This document shows, one piece after another, positions 17,221 through 25,684 of a stretch of DNA of 64,000 nucleotides. The position numbers and the translations under genes are program-made. Positions within the stretch are counted from its first letter, which is position 1. Each line of letters begins with the position of its first letter. The notes below the pieces were generated by a model. That model was given only the letters and a program-made list of their open reading frames with translations. It ran no database searches and had not been told where the DNA came from. This DNA is from JALONH01 sp046329235. GTDB taxonomy: Bacteria; Bacteroidota; Bacteroidia; Cytophagales; Cytophagaceae. The stretch lies in NCBI GenBank assembly GCA_046329235.1, contig JAXLVA010000001.1, positions 62,001-126,000 on the forward strand. The letters run 5' to 3'.

Positions 17221-17273
17221 TGTCCCTTTTTTCAGGAAAAGGGTTGTATTGTATTTGATATAAGAATAAGACG

Positions 17274-17717
17274 ATGGATAGCTTAAGCTACAAAACCACA
17301 TTCACCAACAAACAGACCGCTCAGAAAGAATGGGTGATTGTTGATGCTGAAAATAAAACCTTAGGTCGCTTTGCGAGTGAGGTTGCTAAAATATTAAAAG
17401 GCAAGAATAAGCCTTCGTATACTCCGCACGTAGATTGTGGTGATAACGTAATCATTATCAACGCTGAGAAAGTGCGTTTAACCGGTGCTAAAATGGATGA
17501 CAAAGTATATACACGTCATACAGGTCAGCCTGGCGGTCAACGTTTCCAATCTCCAAAAGAGGTATTGGCAAAATATCCGGAAAGAATTTTAGAAAGAGCT
17601 GTTAAAGGTATGTTACCAAAAAATCGTTTAGGTAGAGAGTTATTCCGCAACCTACACGTTTATGCTGGTACTCAACACCCACATGAGGCTCAAACACCAA
17701 AAGTTATAAAACTGTAA
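17274..17717 (+). CDS. rplM: 50S ribosomal protein L13 (uL13)
   Basis: This 147-residue large-subunit protein has the L13 core WVIVDAENKTLGRFASEVAKILKGK near the start, YTRHTGQPGG in the middle and ERAVKGMLPKNRLGR then LHVYAGTQHPHEAQ near the end. It is first in an operon with rpsI (12 bases) and rpsB. This L13-S9 pairing is near-universal. The operon has a clear promoter at 17190-17220. Confidence 0.98.
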   Translation: MDSLSYKTTFTNKQTAQKEWVIVDAENKTLGRFASEVAKILKGKNKPSYTPHVDCGDNVIIINAEKVRLTGAKMDDKVYTRHTGQPGGQRFQSPKEVLAKYPERILERAVKGMLPKNRLGRELFRNLHVYAGTQHPHEAQTPKVIKL

Positions 17718-17729
17718 TCAATTTCGTAA

Positions 17730-18119
17730 ATGGAAGTATTAAACGCCATTGGTAGAAGAAAAACATCTGTAGCTCGTGTTTACATGAAGCCGGGTAAAGG
17801 TGTTATCGTAGTGAACGGTAAAGAATTAAAAGAATATTTTACCACTGAAATACTACAAATCTCTGTTGAACAACCTCTAGTACTTACCTCTGAGAAGGGT
17901 AAATATGATATCTCTGTCAATGTACAAGGTGGTGGTATTACTGGACAAGCAGAAGCTACTCGTTTAGGTATCGCTCGCGCATTAGTGATGGTTAGTGGAG
18001 AAACGGCTCACGCACCTCTTAAGAAAGAAGGTTTACTTACTCGTGATTCCCGTATGGTTGAGCGTAAGAAATACGGTAGAAGAAAAGCTCGTAGAAGATT
18101 CCAGTTCAGCAAACGTTAA
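17730..18119 (+). CDS. rpsI: 30S ribosomal protein S9 (uS9)
   Basis: This 129-residue small-subunit protein begins with the conserved NAIGRRKTSVARVYMKPGKG and ends in the basic tail KYGRRKARRRFQFSKR, whose last residues reach the P-site tRNA in bacterial ribosomes. It directly follows rplM and precedes rpsB by 24 bases. Confidence 0.98.
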   Translation: MEVLNAIGRRKTSVARVYMKPGKGVIVVNGKELKEYFTTEILQISVEQPLVLTSEKGKYDISVNVQGGGITGQAEATRLGIARALVMVSGETAHAPLKKEGLLTRDSRMVERKKYGRRKARRRFQFSKR

Positions 18120-18143
18120 TACTTCTCTATATATATTACTACG

Positions 18144-18908
18144 ATGTCTAAGAAAATCGAATATAAAGACTTACTTGATGCAGGTGTACATTTTGGTCAC
18201 TTGACTCAAAAGTGGAATCCGAAAATGGCTCCATACATTTTCATGGAGAAAAACGGTATCCACATCATTGACTTGAACAAAACTCAAGTTTGTTTAGATG
18301 ATGCTTGCAATGCTATCAAAGGAATCGTTCGTTCCGGTAGAAAAGTATTGTTCGTTGCTACTAAAAAACAAGCGAAAGAAGTTGTTTCTTCTGAAGCAAA
18401 ACGTCTTAAAATGCCTTATGCAACTGAAAGATGGTTAGGTGGTATGCTAACTAACTTCGTTACAGTTCGTAAATCATTGAAGAAAATGTCTTCTATGGAG
18501 AAAATGATGAAAGACGAAGCTTACTCTTCTTTGAACAAAAAAGAGAAGTTAGTTCTTTCTCGTGAAAAAGATAAATTGGAAAAAGTATTAGGTGGTATCA
18601 CTGATTTGACTCGTCTTCCAGCAGCGATTTTCATCGTTGACGCTAAGAAAGAGCATATCGCTATCAACGAAGCTAAAAAATTGAACATCCCAGTTTTCGC
18701 TATCGTAGATACTAACTCTGATCCAACTGTTGCTGATTTCCCTATCCCAGCTAACGACGATGCTTACAAATCAATCGCTATCATTACTCAAGCAATTGGT
18801 CAAGCTATCGAAGAAGGTCTTTCTGAAAGAAAGAAAGATAAGGACGATGCAAAAACTAAAGAAGAAGAAGATGCAAAACGTACTGCTGATAAAGCAGATG
18901 TTGAGTAA
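18144..18908 (+). CDS. rpsB: 30S ribosomal protein S2 (uS2)
   Basis: A 254-residue S2 protein: LLDAGVHFGHLTQKWNPKM at the N-terminus, the WLGGMLTNFVTVRKSLKK segment, and IVDAKKEHIAINEAKKLNIPVFAIVDTNSDP late in the protein. The C-terminal 30 residues are a charged Lys/Asp/Glu-rich extension. It ends the rplM-rpsI-rpsB group. A strong terminator-like hairpin (18931-18968) lies between it and tsf, although rpsB-tsf are usually co-transcribed. Confidence 0.98.
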   Translation: MSKKIEYKDLLDAGVHFGHLTQKWNPKMAPYIFMEKNGIHIIDLNKTQVCLDDACNAIKGIVRSGRKVLFVATKKQAKEVVSSEAKRLKMPYATERWLGGMLTNFVTVRKSLKKMSSMEKMMKDEAYSSLNKKEKLVLSREKDKLEKVLGGITDLTRLPAAIFIVDAKKEHIAINEAKKLNIPVFAIVDTNSDPTVADFPIPANDDAYKSIAIITQAIGQAIEEGLSERKKDKDDAKTKEEEDAKRTADKADVE

Positions 18909-18930
18909 TCTCCATTCATAAATACCTTAT

Positions 18931-18968
18931 AAAAATTGAACATTGGTCTCCAATGTTCAATTTTTTTT
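18931..18968 (+). terminator. Terminator or attenuator between rpsB and tsf
   Basis: A 16-bp perfect arm pair (18931-18946 and 18950-18965) with a 3-base loop TCT is directly followed by a run of eight T. This is a full intrinsic terminator inside a gene pair that is normally one transcript. Confidence 0.8.
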
Positions 18969-19008
18969 GAAACAAGTACCATAAAATCTTAACATTTAAA
19001 TAACCATT

Positions 19009-19845
19009 ATGTCTACCATTACAGCAGCTGAAGTAAATAAGCTAAGAAGCATGACCGGAGCCGGTATGATGGATTGTAAAAAAGCACTTACCGAAGCAAA
19101 CGGTGATTTTGAAGCAGCCATTGACATCCTACGTAAAAAAGGTCAAAAAGTATCTGCCGCTCGTGCAGAGAACGTTACTTCTGAAGGTATCGTATTAACT
19201 CAAGTTTCTGCCGATGGCAAAAACGGTAAATTAGTTGCATTAGCTTGTGAAACTGAACCAGTTTCTAAAGTTGACGACTTCAAAAAATTAGCTAACAGTA
19301 TCATGGAAGTAGCAGTTGCTAAAAATCCAGCTACTGTAGAAGAATTATCAGCATTAGCATTAGCTGATGGTCGTTCTATTGCTGAAAACATCATTGACCT
19401 TACTGGTAAAATCGGAGAAAAGATTACTATCGCTTCTTACGAGAACTTAACCGGTGATCAAGTGGTATCTTATATTCACTCTAACGGTAAATTAGGTGTA
19501 TTAGTAGTATTGAAAAATACGAACGGTAACGACTTTACTGAAGTAGGTAAGGATGTAGCTATGCAAATTGCAGCTATGAAGCCTGTAGCAGTTGATAAAG
19601 ACGGTGTAGATCCTAAATTAGTAGAAAGAGAAATCGAAATTGGTAAAGAGCAAGCTCGTGCTGAAGGTAAAGCTGAAGCTATGTTAGAGAAAATCGCTCT
19701 AGGTAAATTGAATAAATTCTACAAAGAGTCTACTCTATTAAACCAAGAATTCGTTAAAGATAACACTAAGACTATCGCTCAATTATTAGACGGTACTTCT
19801 AAAGGTTTAACAGTTACTGCATTTAAGAGAATCTCTTTATCGTAA
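19009..19845 (+). CDS. tsf: Elongation factor Ts
   Basis: EF-Ts recycles EF-Tu by exchanging GDP for GTP. The 278 residues start with the UBA-like domain VNKLRSMTGAGMMDCKKALTEANGD, followed by the EF-Tu contact region (about residues 60-110, with ACETEPV in place of the common CETDFV) and the two dimerisation-type core repeats. It follows rpsB after a terminator hairpin. A weak promoter-like pair (TTTG at 18966-18969, TAACATTT at 18990) might start a separate tsf transcript. The terminator at 19878-19908 ends the unit. Confidence 0.97.
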   Translation: MSTITAAEVNKLRSMTGAGMMDCKKALTEANGDFEAAIDILRKKGQKVSAARAENVTSEGIVLTQVSADGKNGKLVALACETEPVSKVDDFKKLANSIMEVAVAKNPATVEELSALALADGRSIAENIIDLTGKIGEKITIASYENLTGDQVVSYIHSNGKLGVLVVLKNTNGNDFTEVGKDVAMQIAAMKPVAVDKDGVDPKLVEREIEIGKEQARAEGKAEAMLEKIALGKLNKFYKESTLLNQEFVKDNTKTIAQLLDGTSKGLTVTAFKRISLS

Positions 19846-19877
19846 TTAGTTGTTGAATTAATATTCGATATAAAAAT

Positions 19878-19908
19878 AAAAAACCCGCTTTTGGCGGGTT
19901 TTTTATTT
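19878..19908. terminator. Bidirectional terminator between tsf and the LRR gene
   Basis: Arms AAAAAACCCGC (19878-19888) and GCGGGTTTTTT (19894-19904) with a 5-base loop, flanked by A and T runs on both sides. It can serve tsf on the plus strand and the convergent LRR gene on the minus strand. Confidence 0.85.
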
Positions 19909-19934
19909 TGGACTAACTAACTACTAACTAAACA

Positions 19935-20810
19935 CTATTCAAAAAATATTTGAGTATTAGGCAATGCTGCCTTGATTCTTTGTTGTTCTTTTGCCGGGAT
20001 TTCATTCCCAACTAAAGTCAATTGTTTAAGATTTTTAAGATTTCCAATATTAGCTGGTAATGCTGTTAATGTATTCATTGCTAAATCTAACTGCTCTAAA
20101 TGCTCCAATTCGCAAAATTCAACAGGTAAAGTTGTTAATGCATTTTGACGCATGGTCAATTTCTTTAAACTCTTTAAATGACCAACTTCAGCAGGTAAAG
20201 TAGGGATCATATTTTTATTTAAGTTCAACTCTTCCAGATGAGTTAATTTTCCTAATACGGGAGGGATTAAACTTAAACGATTGCTAGACAAATCCAATGA
20301 AATTAACTGGTCCATAGCTGCCCACTTAGTAGATAAGGTAGGTACTTTATTGTTGAATAAATTTAGTTTTACCACGAAACTTAAACGGTCCATTTCATTT
20401 GGTAAATCAGTTAATATTTTAGAACTAAAATCAGCACAGTAAACAGATTCCGGATCGATAAATGCCCCATCCATATCAAAACATTCTCCCATACATAGGG
20501 TATTTAGTTTACGAGCAGCATCTTTTTTCCCATTCATCATAGCTAGTACCAAATCCCCACACAAATCAGTACTAAAGAAGCCCATCTTGTTTCCAAGTAA
20601 TTCTTTAGCGTAAGCTCTTTGGTAGTAAGCATCTCCGTTTTTACCATTTAATGCAATAGCATTAGTAAAATCTCCAATTGCTTTGATGTAGTCTTGGTCG
20701 TTAAGACTGTTTAGACCACTCTCATAATAATTGGATGCGTCCGGCTGACTGAAAGAGGAGCCTATTAATATAAAACTAATTATGGCGAATGTGTGTAGAA
20801 TTGTTTTCAT
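19935..20810 (-). CDS. Exported TPR plus leucine-rich-repeat protein
   Basis: A 291-residue protein with a signal peptide (about residues 1-21). A TPR-like helical pair follows (about 27-75: YYESGLNSLNDQDYIKAIGDF and NAIALNGKNGDAYYQRAYAKEL). A Cys-containing stretch (about 80-130) leads to about six tandem LRRs of 23 residues in the form LxxLxxLxLxxNxLxxLPxx (about 135-275). LRRs of this kind give a curved protein-binding surface; the TPR suggests a second interaction face. No enzyme motif is seen. It is monocistronic and convergent with tsf. Probably a periplasmic or surface binding protein; partner unknown. Confidence 0.8.
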   Translation of the reverse strand: MKTILHTFAIISFILIGSSFSQPDASNYYESGLNSLNDQDYIKAIGDFTNAIALNGKNGDAYYQRAYAKELLGNKMGFFSTDLCGDLVLAMMNGKKDAARKLNTLCMGECFDMDGAFIDPESVYCADFSSKILTDLPNEMDRLSFVVKLNLFNNKVPTLSTKWAAMDQLISLDLSSNRLSLIPPVLGKLTHLEELNLNKNMIPTLPAEVGHLKSLKKLTMRQNALTTLPVEFCELEHLEQLDLAMNTLTALPANIGNLKNLKQLTLVGNEIPAKEQQRIKAALPNTQIFFE

Positions 20811-20922
20811 AGGTATAGCCTAGAATGTCTTTCTACCTTATACCCTGAAAAGCACCTTAAGGTTGCGTCAATTTTGATGAGTTTTGCTAAAAAAATTACA
20901 TGAGATTTCACTACTTTGAAAA

Positions 20923-22200
20923 CTACGCCATGATATCTTCTATATCTTTGATTTCTAGTGGAATAAAGTCCATAAGGTCTTCATAACCGGTATCTGTAAT
21001 CAAAATATCGTTTTCTAATCGTATCCCAATGCCTTCTTCTTTGTTATAAATACCCGGTTCTAGGGTTAAAATCATACCTGGTTCCAAAGTATGATTCACA
21101 GGATGGACATCATGTACATCTAATCCTAAGTGATGACCAACCCCATGCATGAAATATTTACGATAAATCAATGGGTTTTGTTGGACTTCTTCTTTTGTTA
21201 CAATTCCTAAATCCAAACAAACTTCCGTGCAAACAGAACCTGCCAACTGGTTTAATTCTTTAAATGTTTTGCCCGGTTTGTATTCTTTTTTTACTTCTTT
21301 AAAAATCTTTAAAACCCCTTCGTAGTAAGCCTTCTGGCGTTCTGTAAAGGTCCCGTCTACAGGCAATACTCGGGTTAGGTCAGCATTGTAATTTCCATAT
21401 TCTGCACCAAAGTCCATCAACACTAAATCTCCGCTTTTACATTCCATATCATTCTGTGTATAATGCAAAACATTCGCATTATTTCCGGAAGCAATAATCG
21501 ATGCATATGCAGGGCCTCGTGACCCATTTTTTAGAAAATGATAATGAATAATGGCTTCTATTTCATATTCTTTACATCCGGGTTGCAATGTTCTAGCTGC
21601 TCCTAAAAAAGCATTATAGGTAATTCTAGAAGCTATTTTAATTTGTTCCACTTCTTGAGCTTTCTTTTTAACACGCAATGCGGCACATAGCGGAGCCAAT
21701 CGATGAAATTGGTGTAATGGGAATGATTTCTTACAATGCTCAACCAACATATCATTTAGGGTAGGTATGTGATTGTCTGAGCGCATATGCTCATTTTGTA
21801 ACAAAGCAATTCCGGAGCTTTCAATAGCTAGTTGACGGACTATTTTATCAAATTCAGAAGTCCATAAAACGGTCGCAACACCCGATAATTCAGAAGCTTG
21901 CTTCTTAGTTAATTTATATCCTTCCCAAGTGATTAAATGTTCATTGCTTTCTAGGATAAAAAGAATCTCACGATATGCGGGATTAGAGGCATGTGGACAC
22001 AATAACAGAATGGTTTCTTCTTGATCTATACCCGAAAAATAAAATAAATCACTATTTTGTTTGAATGGAAGCACTCCATCTGCATTCGTCGGGTAGATTG
22101 GGTTGGAATGAAAAATACTTAATGTATTTTCCGGTAACAAGGCAATCAATTGTTTTCGATTCTCAACAAAAAAAGACGGTTCGATGGTAGAGTATCTCAT
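20923..22200 (-). CDS. pepP: Xaa-Pro aminopeptidase (M24B)
   Basis: A 425-residue metallopeptidase that removes an N-terminal residue preceding proline. The N-terminal creatinase-like domain (about 1-165) precedes the pita-bread catalytic domain. Dinuclear metal ligands are visible: MDFGAEYGNYNADLTRV (two Asp), HGVGHHLGLDVHD (His), TLEPGIY (Glu) and IRLENDIL (Glu). There is no signal peptide, so the enzyme should be cytoplasmic. It is divergent from the subtilase operon with only 39 bases between starts. Confidence 0.93.
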   Translation of the reverse strand: MRYSTIEPSFFVENRKQLIALLPENTLSIFHSNPIYPTNADGVLPFKQNSDLFYFSGIDQEETILLLCPHASNPAYREILFILESNEHLITWEGYKLTKKQASELSGVATVLWTSEFDKIVRQLAIESSGIALLQNEHMRSDNHIPTLNDMLVEHCKKSFPLHQFHRLAPLCAALRVKKKAQEVEQIKIASRITYNAFLGAARTLQPGCKEYEIEAIIHYHFLKNGSRGPAYASIIASGNNANVLHYTQNDMECKSGDLVLMDFGAEYGNYNADLTRVLPVDGTFTERQKAYYEGVLKIFKEVKKEYKPGKTFKELNQLAGSVCTEVCLDLGIVTKEEVQQNPLIYRKYFMHGVGHHLGLDVHDVHPVNHTLEPGMILTLEPGIYNKEEGIGIRLENDILITDTGYEDLMDFIPLEIKDIEDIMA

Positions 22201-22239
22201 TTTAGTTATTTTTATACATTAAATATAGAAAGTTTAAAC

Positions 22240-23799
22240 ATGGAAATAAAGCGCATTTCATATCTACTTTGTTTAGTAGGGTATTTTTGGTTCTCGTTGT
22301 CTTCTTCAGGTCAAACTAAATATTGGATTCACTTTACAGATAAAGATACGGTTGGTTATGATTACCAATCCAATTTAAGTTCAGCTTGTATACAACATAG
22401 AATTAATCAGCAGCTACCTTTAGTTCAATATAGTGATATACCTGTTAATTCATATTATGTGTCAACTATACAACAGCATTCAGTAAAACACATTGCTACG
22501 TCTAAATGGATGAATGCTGTAACGGCATATTTGACGGTAGAACAAAAAGAATATTTGTCATCACAAGCATTCATTGCCTATATAGAGCCGGTTACGATTG
22601 AACTAATCGCTACAGAAACTACTATTGCAACTAATCCTAAGTATATGCATGTATCCATGCAGCAGATGAACGGTTTGTATTTCCAAACTGTACAATTGGA
22701 CGGTAAGGGTGTGAAGGTAGGAGTGATTGATGCCGGTTTTTATGAATTGGATAAAAATCCTTTGTTAATGCACCTACTTGATGAAAATAAAATTAAAGGT
22801 CAGCGTGATTTTATAGATGGTTCAAGAACCGATTTAATAAAAACAAAAGCTACAGGGTCAGATTTTCATGGCATGGAAGTAATGTTGCGATTAGCCGGAT
22901 ACGACTCTACTAAACAGCATCAAATAGGAATGGCTCCCAATGCTTCTTATTACTTTGCACGTACAGAACATGGCGATCGAGAGTATAGAGGTGAAGAAGA
23001 TATGTGGATCATGGCGATGGAGTGGATGGATAGTTTGGGTGTGCAATTGATAAGTACTTCTTTAGGTTATGCTACCAAAATGGATGATCCTAATGACAAC
23101 TATAAGAAAGAAGAGATGGATGGCAAAACCACTCGAATTACAAAAGCTGCTGAAATCGCTGTTAAACAAAAAGGAATATTCTTGGTTGTTTCTGCGGGAA
23201 ATGAAGGGGCAAAAGATTGGAGAATTATTAGTGCTCCCGCTGATGCTTATAGTGCATTGTCTGTAGCTGCCAATGGTTTTGCTCCATGGAAAAGAGAAAG
23301 CTATAGTAGTGTAGGCCCGGAAATGTTACCATATGTAAAACCAAATGTGTCTGCTTATTCTTTAAACGGAACATCTTTTTCTTGCCCAAGTGTGGCGGGA
23401 TTTGTGACTTGTTTAATTCAATTTGATTCTACGGCTACTCCGGAGATGTTAAAAAAAGTAGTAGAAAAGAGCGCGCATATTTATCCTTTTGCAAATAATT
23501 ATTTAGGGAATGGGGTTCCACAAGCAGATAGGGCTTTAAGCTTAATGAAAGATACGAGTATTACTGTTGGGAAATCTATAGTATTAGAGTTGAAAGGTAA
23601 AAGAAAACGTATTGCATTACATGAGTATACTTCTAAAACTGAATTTACTGTGATGCATAAATCGTCCCCTACTAATGTGATTGCGGATGGGGTATTAGTA
23701 AACTTGCATCAAAATGTGATGGTGGTTAGACCAAAGAATGCACTTTACTCTACTCTTACTGCAGATAAAGATGTGGTGGTTGAAATTATTTGGAAATAA
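22240..23799 (+). CDS. Subtilisin-like serine protease (S8), exported
   Basis: A 519-residue protein from the ATG at 22240; an in-frame ATG at 22150 lies inside pepP and gives no signal peptide, whereas MEIKRISYLLCLVGYFWFSLSSSGQ does. A pro-region (about 25-130) precedes the catalytic domain. The triad is Asp164 (VGVIDAG), His210 (SDFHGMEV) and Ser379 (LNGTSFSCPSVAG), with the oxyanion Asn321 (VSAGNEG). The His motif is HGM rather than the common HGT. After the catalytic domain a short beta-rich tail ends at VVEIIWK; I see no type IX sorting domain. It is the first gene of a tight seven-gene group reaching 31468. Confidence 0.88.
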   Translation: MEIKRISYLLCLVGYFWFSLSSSGQTKYWIHFTDKDTVGYDYQSNLSSACIQHRINQQLPLVQYSDIPVNSYYVSTIQQHSVKHIATSKWMNAVTAYLTVEQKEYLSSQAFIAYIEPVTIELIATETTIATNPKYMHVSMQQMNGLYFQTVQLDGKGVKVGVIDAGFYELDKNPLLMHLLDENKIKGQRDFIDGSRTDLIKTKATGSDFHGMEVMLRLAGYDSTKQHQIGMAPNASYYFARTEHGDREYRGEEDMWIMAMEWMDSLGVQLISTSLGYATKMDDPNDNYKKEEMDGKTTRITKAAEIAVKQKGIFLVVSAGNEGAKDWRIISAPADAYSALSVAANGFAPWKRESYSSVGPEMLPYVKPNVSAYSLNGTSFSCPSVAGFVTCLIQFDSTATPEMLKKVVEKSAHIYPFANNYLGNGVPQADRALSLMKDTSITVGKSIVLELKGKRKRIALHEYTSKTEFTVMHKSSPTNVIADGVLVNLHQNVMVVRPKNALYSTLTADKDVVVEIIWK

Positions 23800-23805
23800 T
23801 ACTGT

Positions 23806-25050
23806 GTGAAAGAAAAAGAATTTAATATACATCAATACCCGAATGGAATAACCTTACTTCATAAGCAAGTAACCTATTCCAGAATGGCTCATTGCGGATT
23901 TATTACGGATATAGGAAGTAGAGATGAAACTATATCCAATCAAGGGATTGCGCATTTTTGGGAACACATGGCATTTAAGGGAACTGAAAAGCGAAATGCC
24001 AATCAAATCATCTCTTCGTTAGAAAATGTAGGTGGAGATTTAAATGCATACACTACCAAAGAGAAAATTTGGTTTCATGCCTCATTGCCTTCTGAGAAGC
24101 TATCTGTTGCAGTAGATGTTCTAACAGATATAACCTTCCGATCTGTATTTCCTAAGAAAGAAATTGATAAAGAAATACGTGTTGTATTGGAAGAGATGAT
24201 GATGTATCGAGATAGTCCGGAAGATAATATTCAAGATGAATTTGAACAACAATTATACCCTAATCATTCTTTAGGTTATAATATATTGGGTACAGAGAAG
24301 ACTGTTTCTCGATTTAATCAATCTCAGCTTACAAAATATATTCATAAAGAATTAGATACTCGTACAGTAGCATTCTCTGTTGTAGGGCCTCAAAGTTTTG
24401 AGGATGTAAGAAGGATATGTGATCCCATATTAAAATCAATACCGGCTTCCTTTCATAAAAAGAACCGCACTCCGTTCAAAAAGTACAAAGTTTCCCATAT
24501 CCAAAAGGAGATGCCTTTGAACCAAGTCCACTGTATGGTAGGCGGTATCGGCATGTCTTTATATCATAAACAGCGTATACACTTTCATTTGTTAGCAAAC
24601 TTATTGGCCGGACCGGGTATGTCGTCCTTGTTGAATATGGCATTAAGAGAGAAGAAAGGATATGTATATACTATCGATTCTAATTTCAATGCATATCAAG
24701 ATACCGGGATGTTTAATTTTTATTTTGCAACAGACCCAGGGCATTTTGATAAGGCTTATCAACTATTTGAAAAGGAAATGAAGCGAGTGCAGGAAAAGAA
24801 GATTTCATCTGTGCAGCTTCATCGATTAAAAGAACAAGTGAAAGGTCAGCTTTATATGGCAGAAGAAAACAATTTAAGTGTGATGCAGATGATGGGTAAG
24901 AGTTGGCTGGATTATGGTAAAATTGATTCGTTAGATAAAGTGATCGAAAAGATTGAGAAAACGGAGGCAAAACATTTAATGACACTAGCTAATGATTGGA
25001 TGTCGTTAGACACTTTGAGTAGTTTAAAATATATCCCATCTAATGATTAA
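23806..25050 (+). CDS. M16-family zinc peptidase (insulinase/processing peptidase type)
   Basis: A 414-residue protein starting at GTG 23806, six bases after the subtilase stop. The inverted zinc motif HXXEH is His50-Phe-Trp-Glu-His54 (GIAHFWEHMAFKGT); the distal zinc-ligand Glu is expected in VVLEEMMMYRDSPED. A second M16-like half follows without a zinc site, ending in the RxxxYxxxS-type loop (REKKGYVYTIDSNFNAY). No signal peptide is seen, so it may be cytoplasmic, unlike its neighbour. It overlaps the next gene by 8 bp. Confidence 0.9.
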   Translation: MKEKEFNIHQYPNGITLLHKQVTYSRMAHCGFITDIGSRDETISNQGIAHFWEHMAFKGTEKRNANQIISSLENVGGDLNAYTTKEKIWFHASLPSEKLSVAVDVLTDITFRSVFPKKEIDKEIRVVLEEMMMYRDSPEDNIQDEFEQQLYPNHSLGYNILGTEKTVSRFNQSQLTKYIHKELDTRTVAFSVVGPQSFEDVRRICDPILKSIPASFHKKNRTPFKKYKVSHIQKEMPLNQVHCMVGGIGMSLYHKQRIHFHLLANLLAGPGMSSLLNMALREKKGYVYTIDSNFNAYQDTGMFNFYFATDPGHFDKAYQLFEKEMKRVQEKKISSVQLHRLKEQVKGQLYMAEENNLSVMQMMGKSWLDYGKIDSLDKVIEKIEKTEAKHLMTLANDWMSLDTLSSLKYIPSND

Positions 25051-25684
25051 TACTCCTGAGATAGATTCATATCTAGATAGTTTAGCTAACGAAGAGTCGG
25101 CTTTACTACATAAAATTTCTAGAGAAACGTATATGGAAGTGCTTATGCCCAATATGTTGTCTGGTAAAGTGCAAGGTCGTTTCTTATCTATGATAAGTAA
25201 AATGATTCAACCTACCAACGTTCTGGAAATAGGAACCTTTACAGGGTACTCAGCTTTATGTTTGGCAGAAGGAATTAAATCGGGAGGCGTACTTTGCTCA
25301 TTAGATGTTAATGAAGAATTACATGAACGTGTAAGAGGATATTTGAAAGAGTATACCGGTGATATAGATATTCAATTGCATACAGGCCCTGCATTAGAGA
25401 TTATTCCGACTTTAAAATATACGTTTGATTTAGTTTTTATAGATGCGGATAAGCAAAATTATGCCAACTACTATAATATGGTAGTTCCTATGTTGTCTTC
25501 CGGAAAGTATATTTTGGTTGACAATACATTATGGAAAGGTAAAGTGACCGATAATGCATTGGTAGAAAAAGATAAAGACACAAAAGCTTTAGATGCCTTT
25601 AACCGAATGGTAGCTGCAGATAGCAGAGTAGAACAAGTGATAGTTCCATTGCGTGATGGATTGACGTTGATTAGAAAAAAATGA
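25043..25684 (+). CDS. SAM-dependent O-methyltransferase (COMT/CCoAOMT-like)
   Basis: A 213-residue class I methyltransferase. SAM-binding motif I is LEIGTFTGYSALCLAEG, the acidic ribose-binding loop is CSLDVNEEL, and the metal/catalytic region reads VFIDADKQNYANYYN and ILVDNTLWKGKV. This is the bacterial caffeoyl-CoA O-methyltransferase-like family, with divalent-metal-dependent members acting on catechol-type substrates; the actual substrate is unknown. It overlaps both neighbours (8 bp and 4 bp), pointing to translational coupling in the operon. Confidence 0.88.
   Translation: MINTPEIDSYLDSLANEESALLHKISRETYMEVLMPNMLSGKVQGRFLSMISKMIQPTNVLEIGTFTGYSALCLAEGIKSGGVLCSLDVNEELHERVRGYLKEYTGDIDIQLHTGPALEIIPTLKYTFDLVFIDADKQNYANYYNMVVPMLSSGKYILVDNTLWKGKVTDNALVEKDKDTKALDAFNRMVAADSRVEQVIVPLRDGLTLIRKK

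Noticed and set aside
22150..22239. Upstream ATG of the subtilase
   Set aside because: It lies within the divergent pepP gene and would bury the signal peptide behind a basic 30-residue extension.
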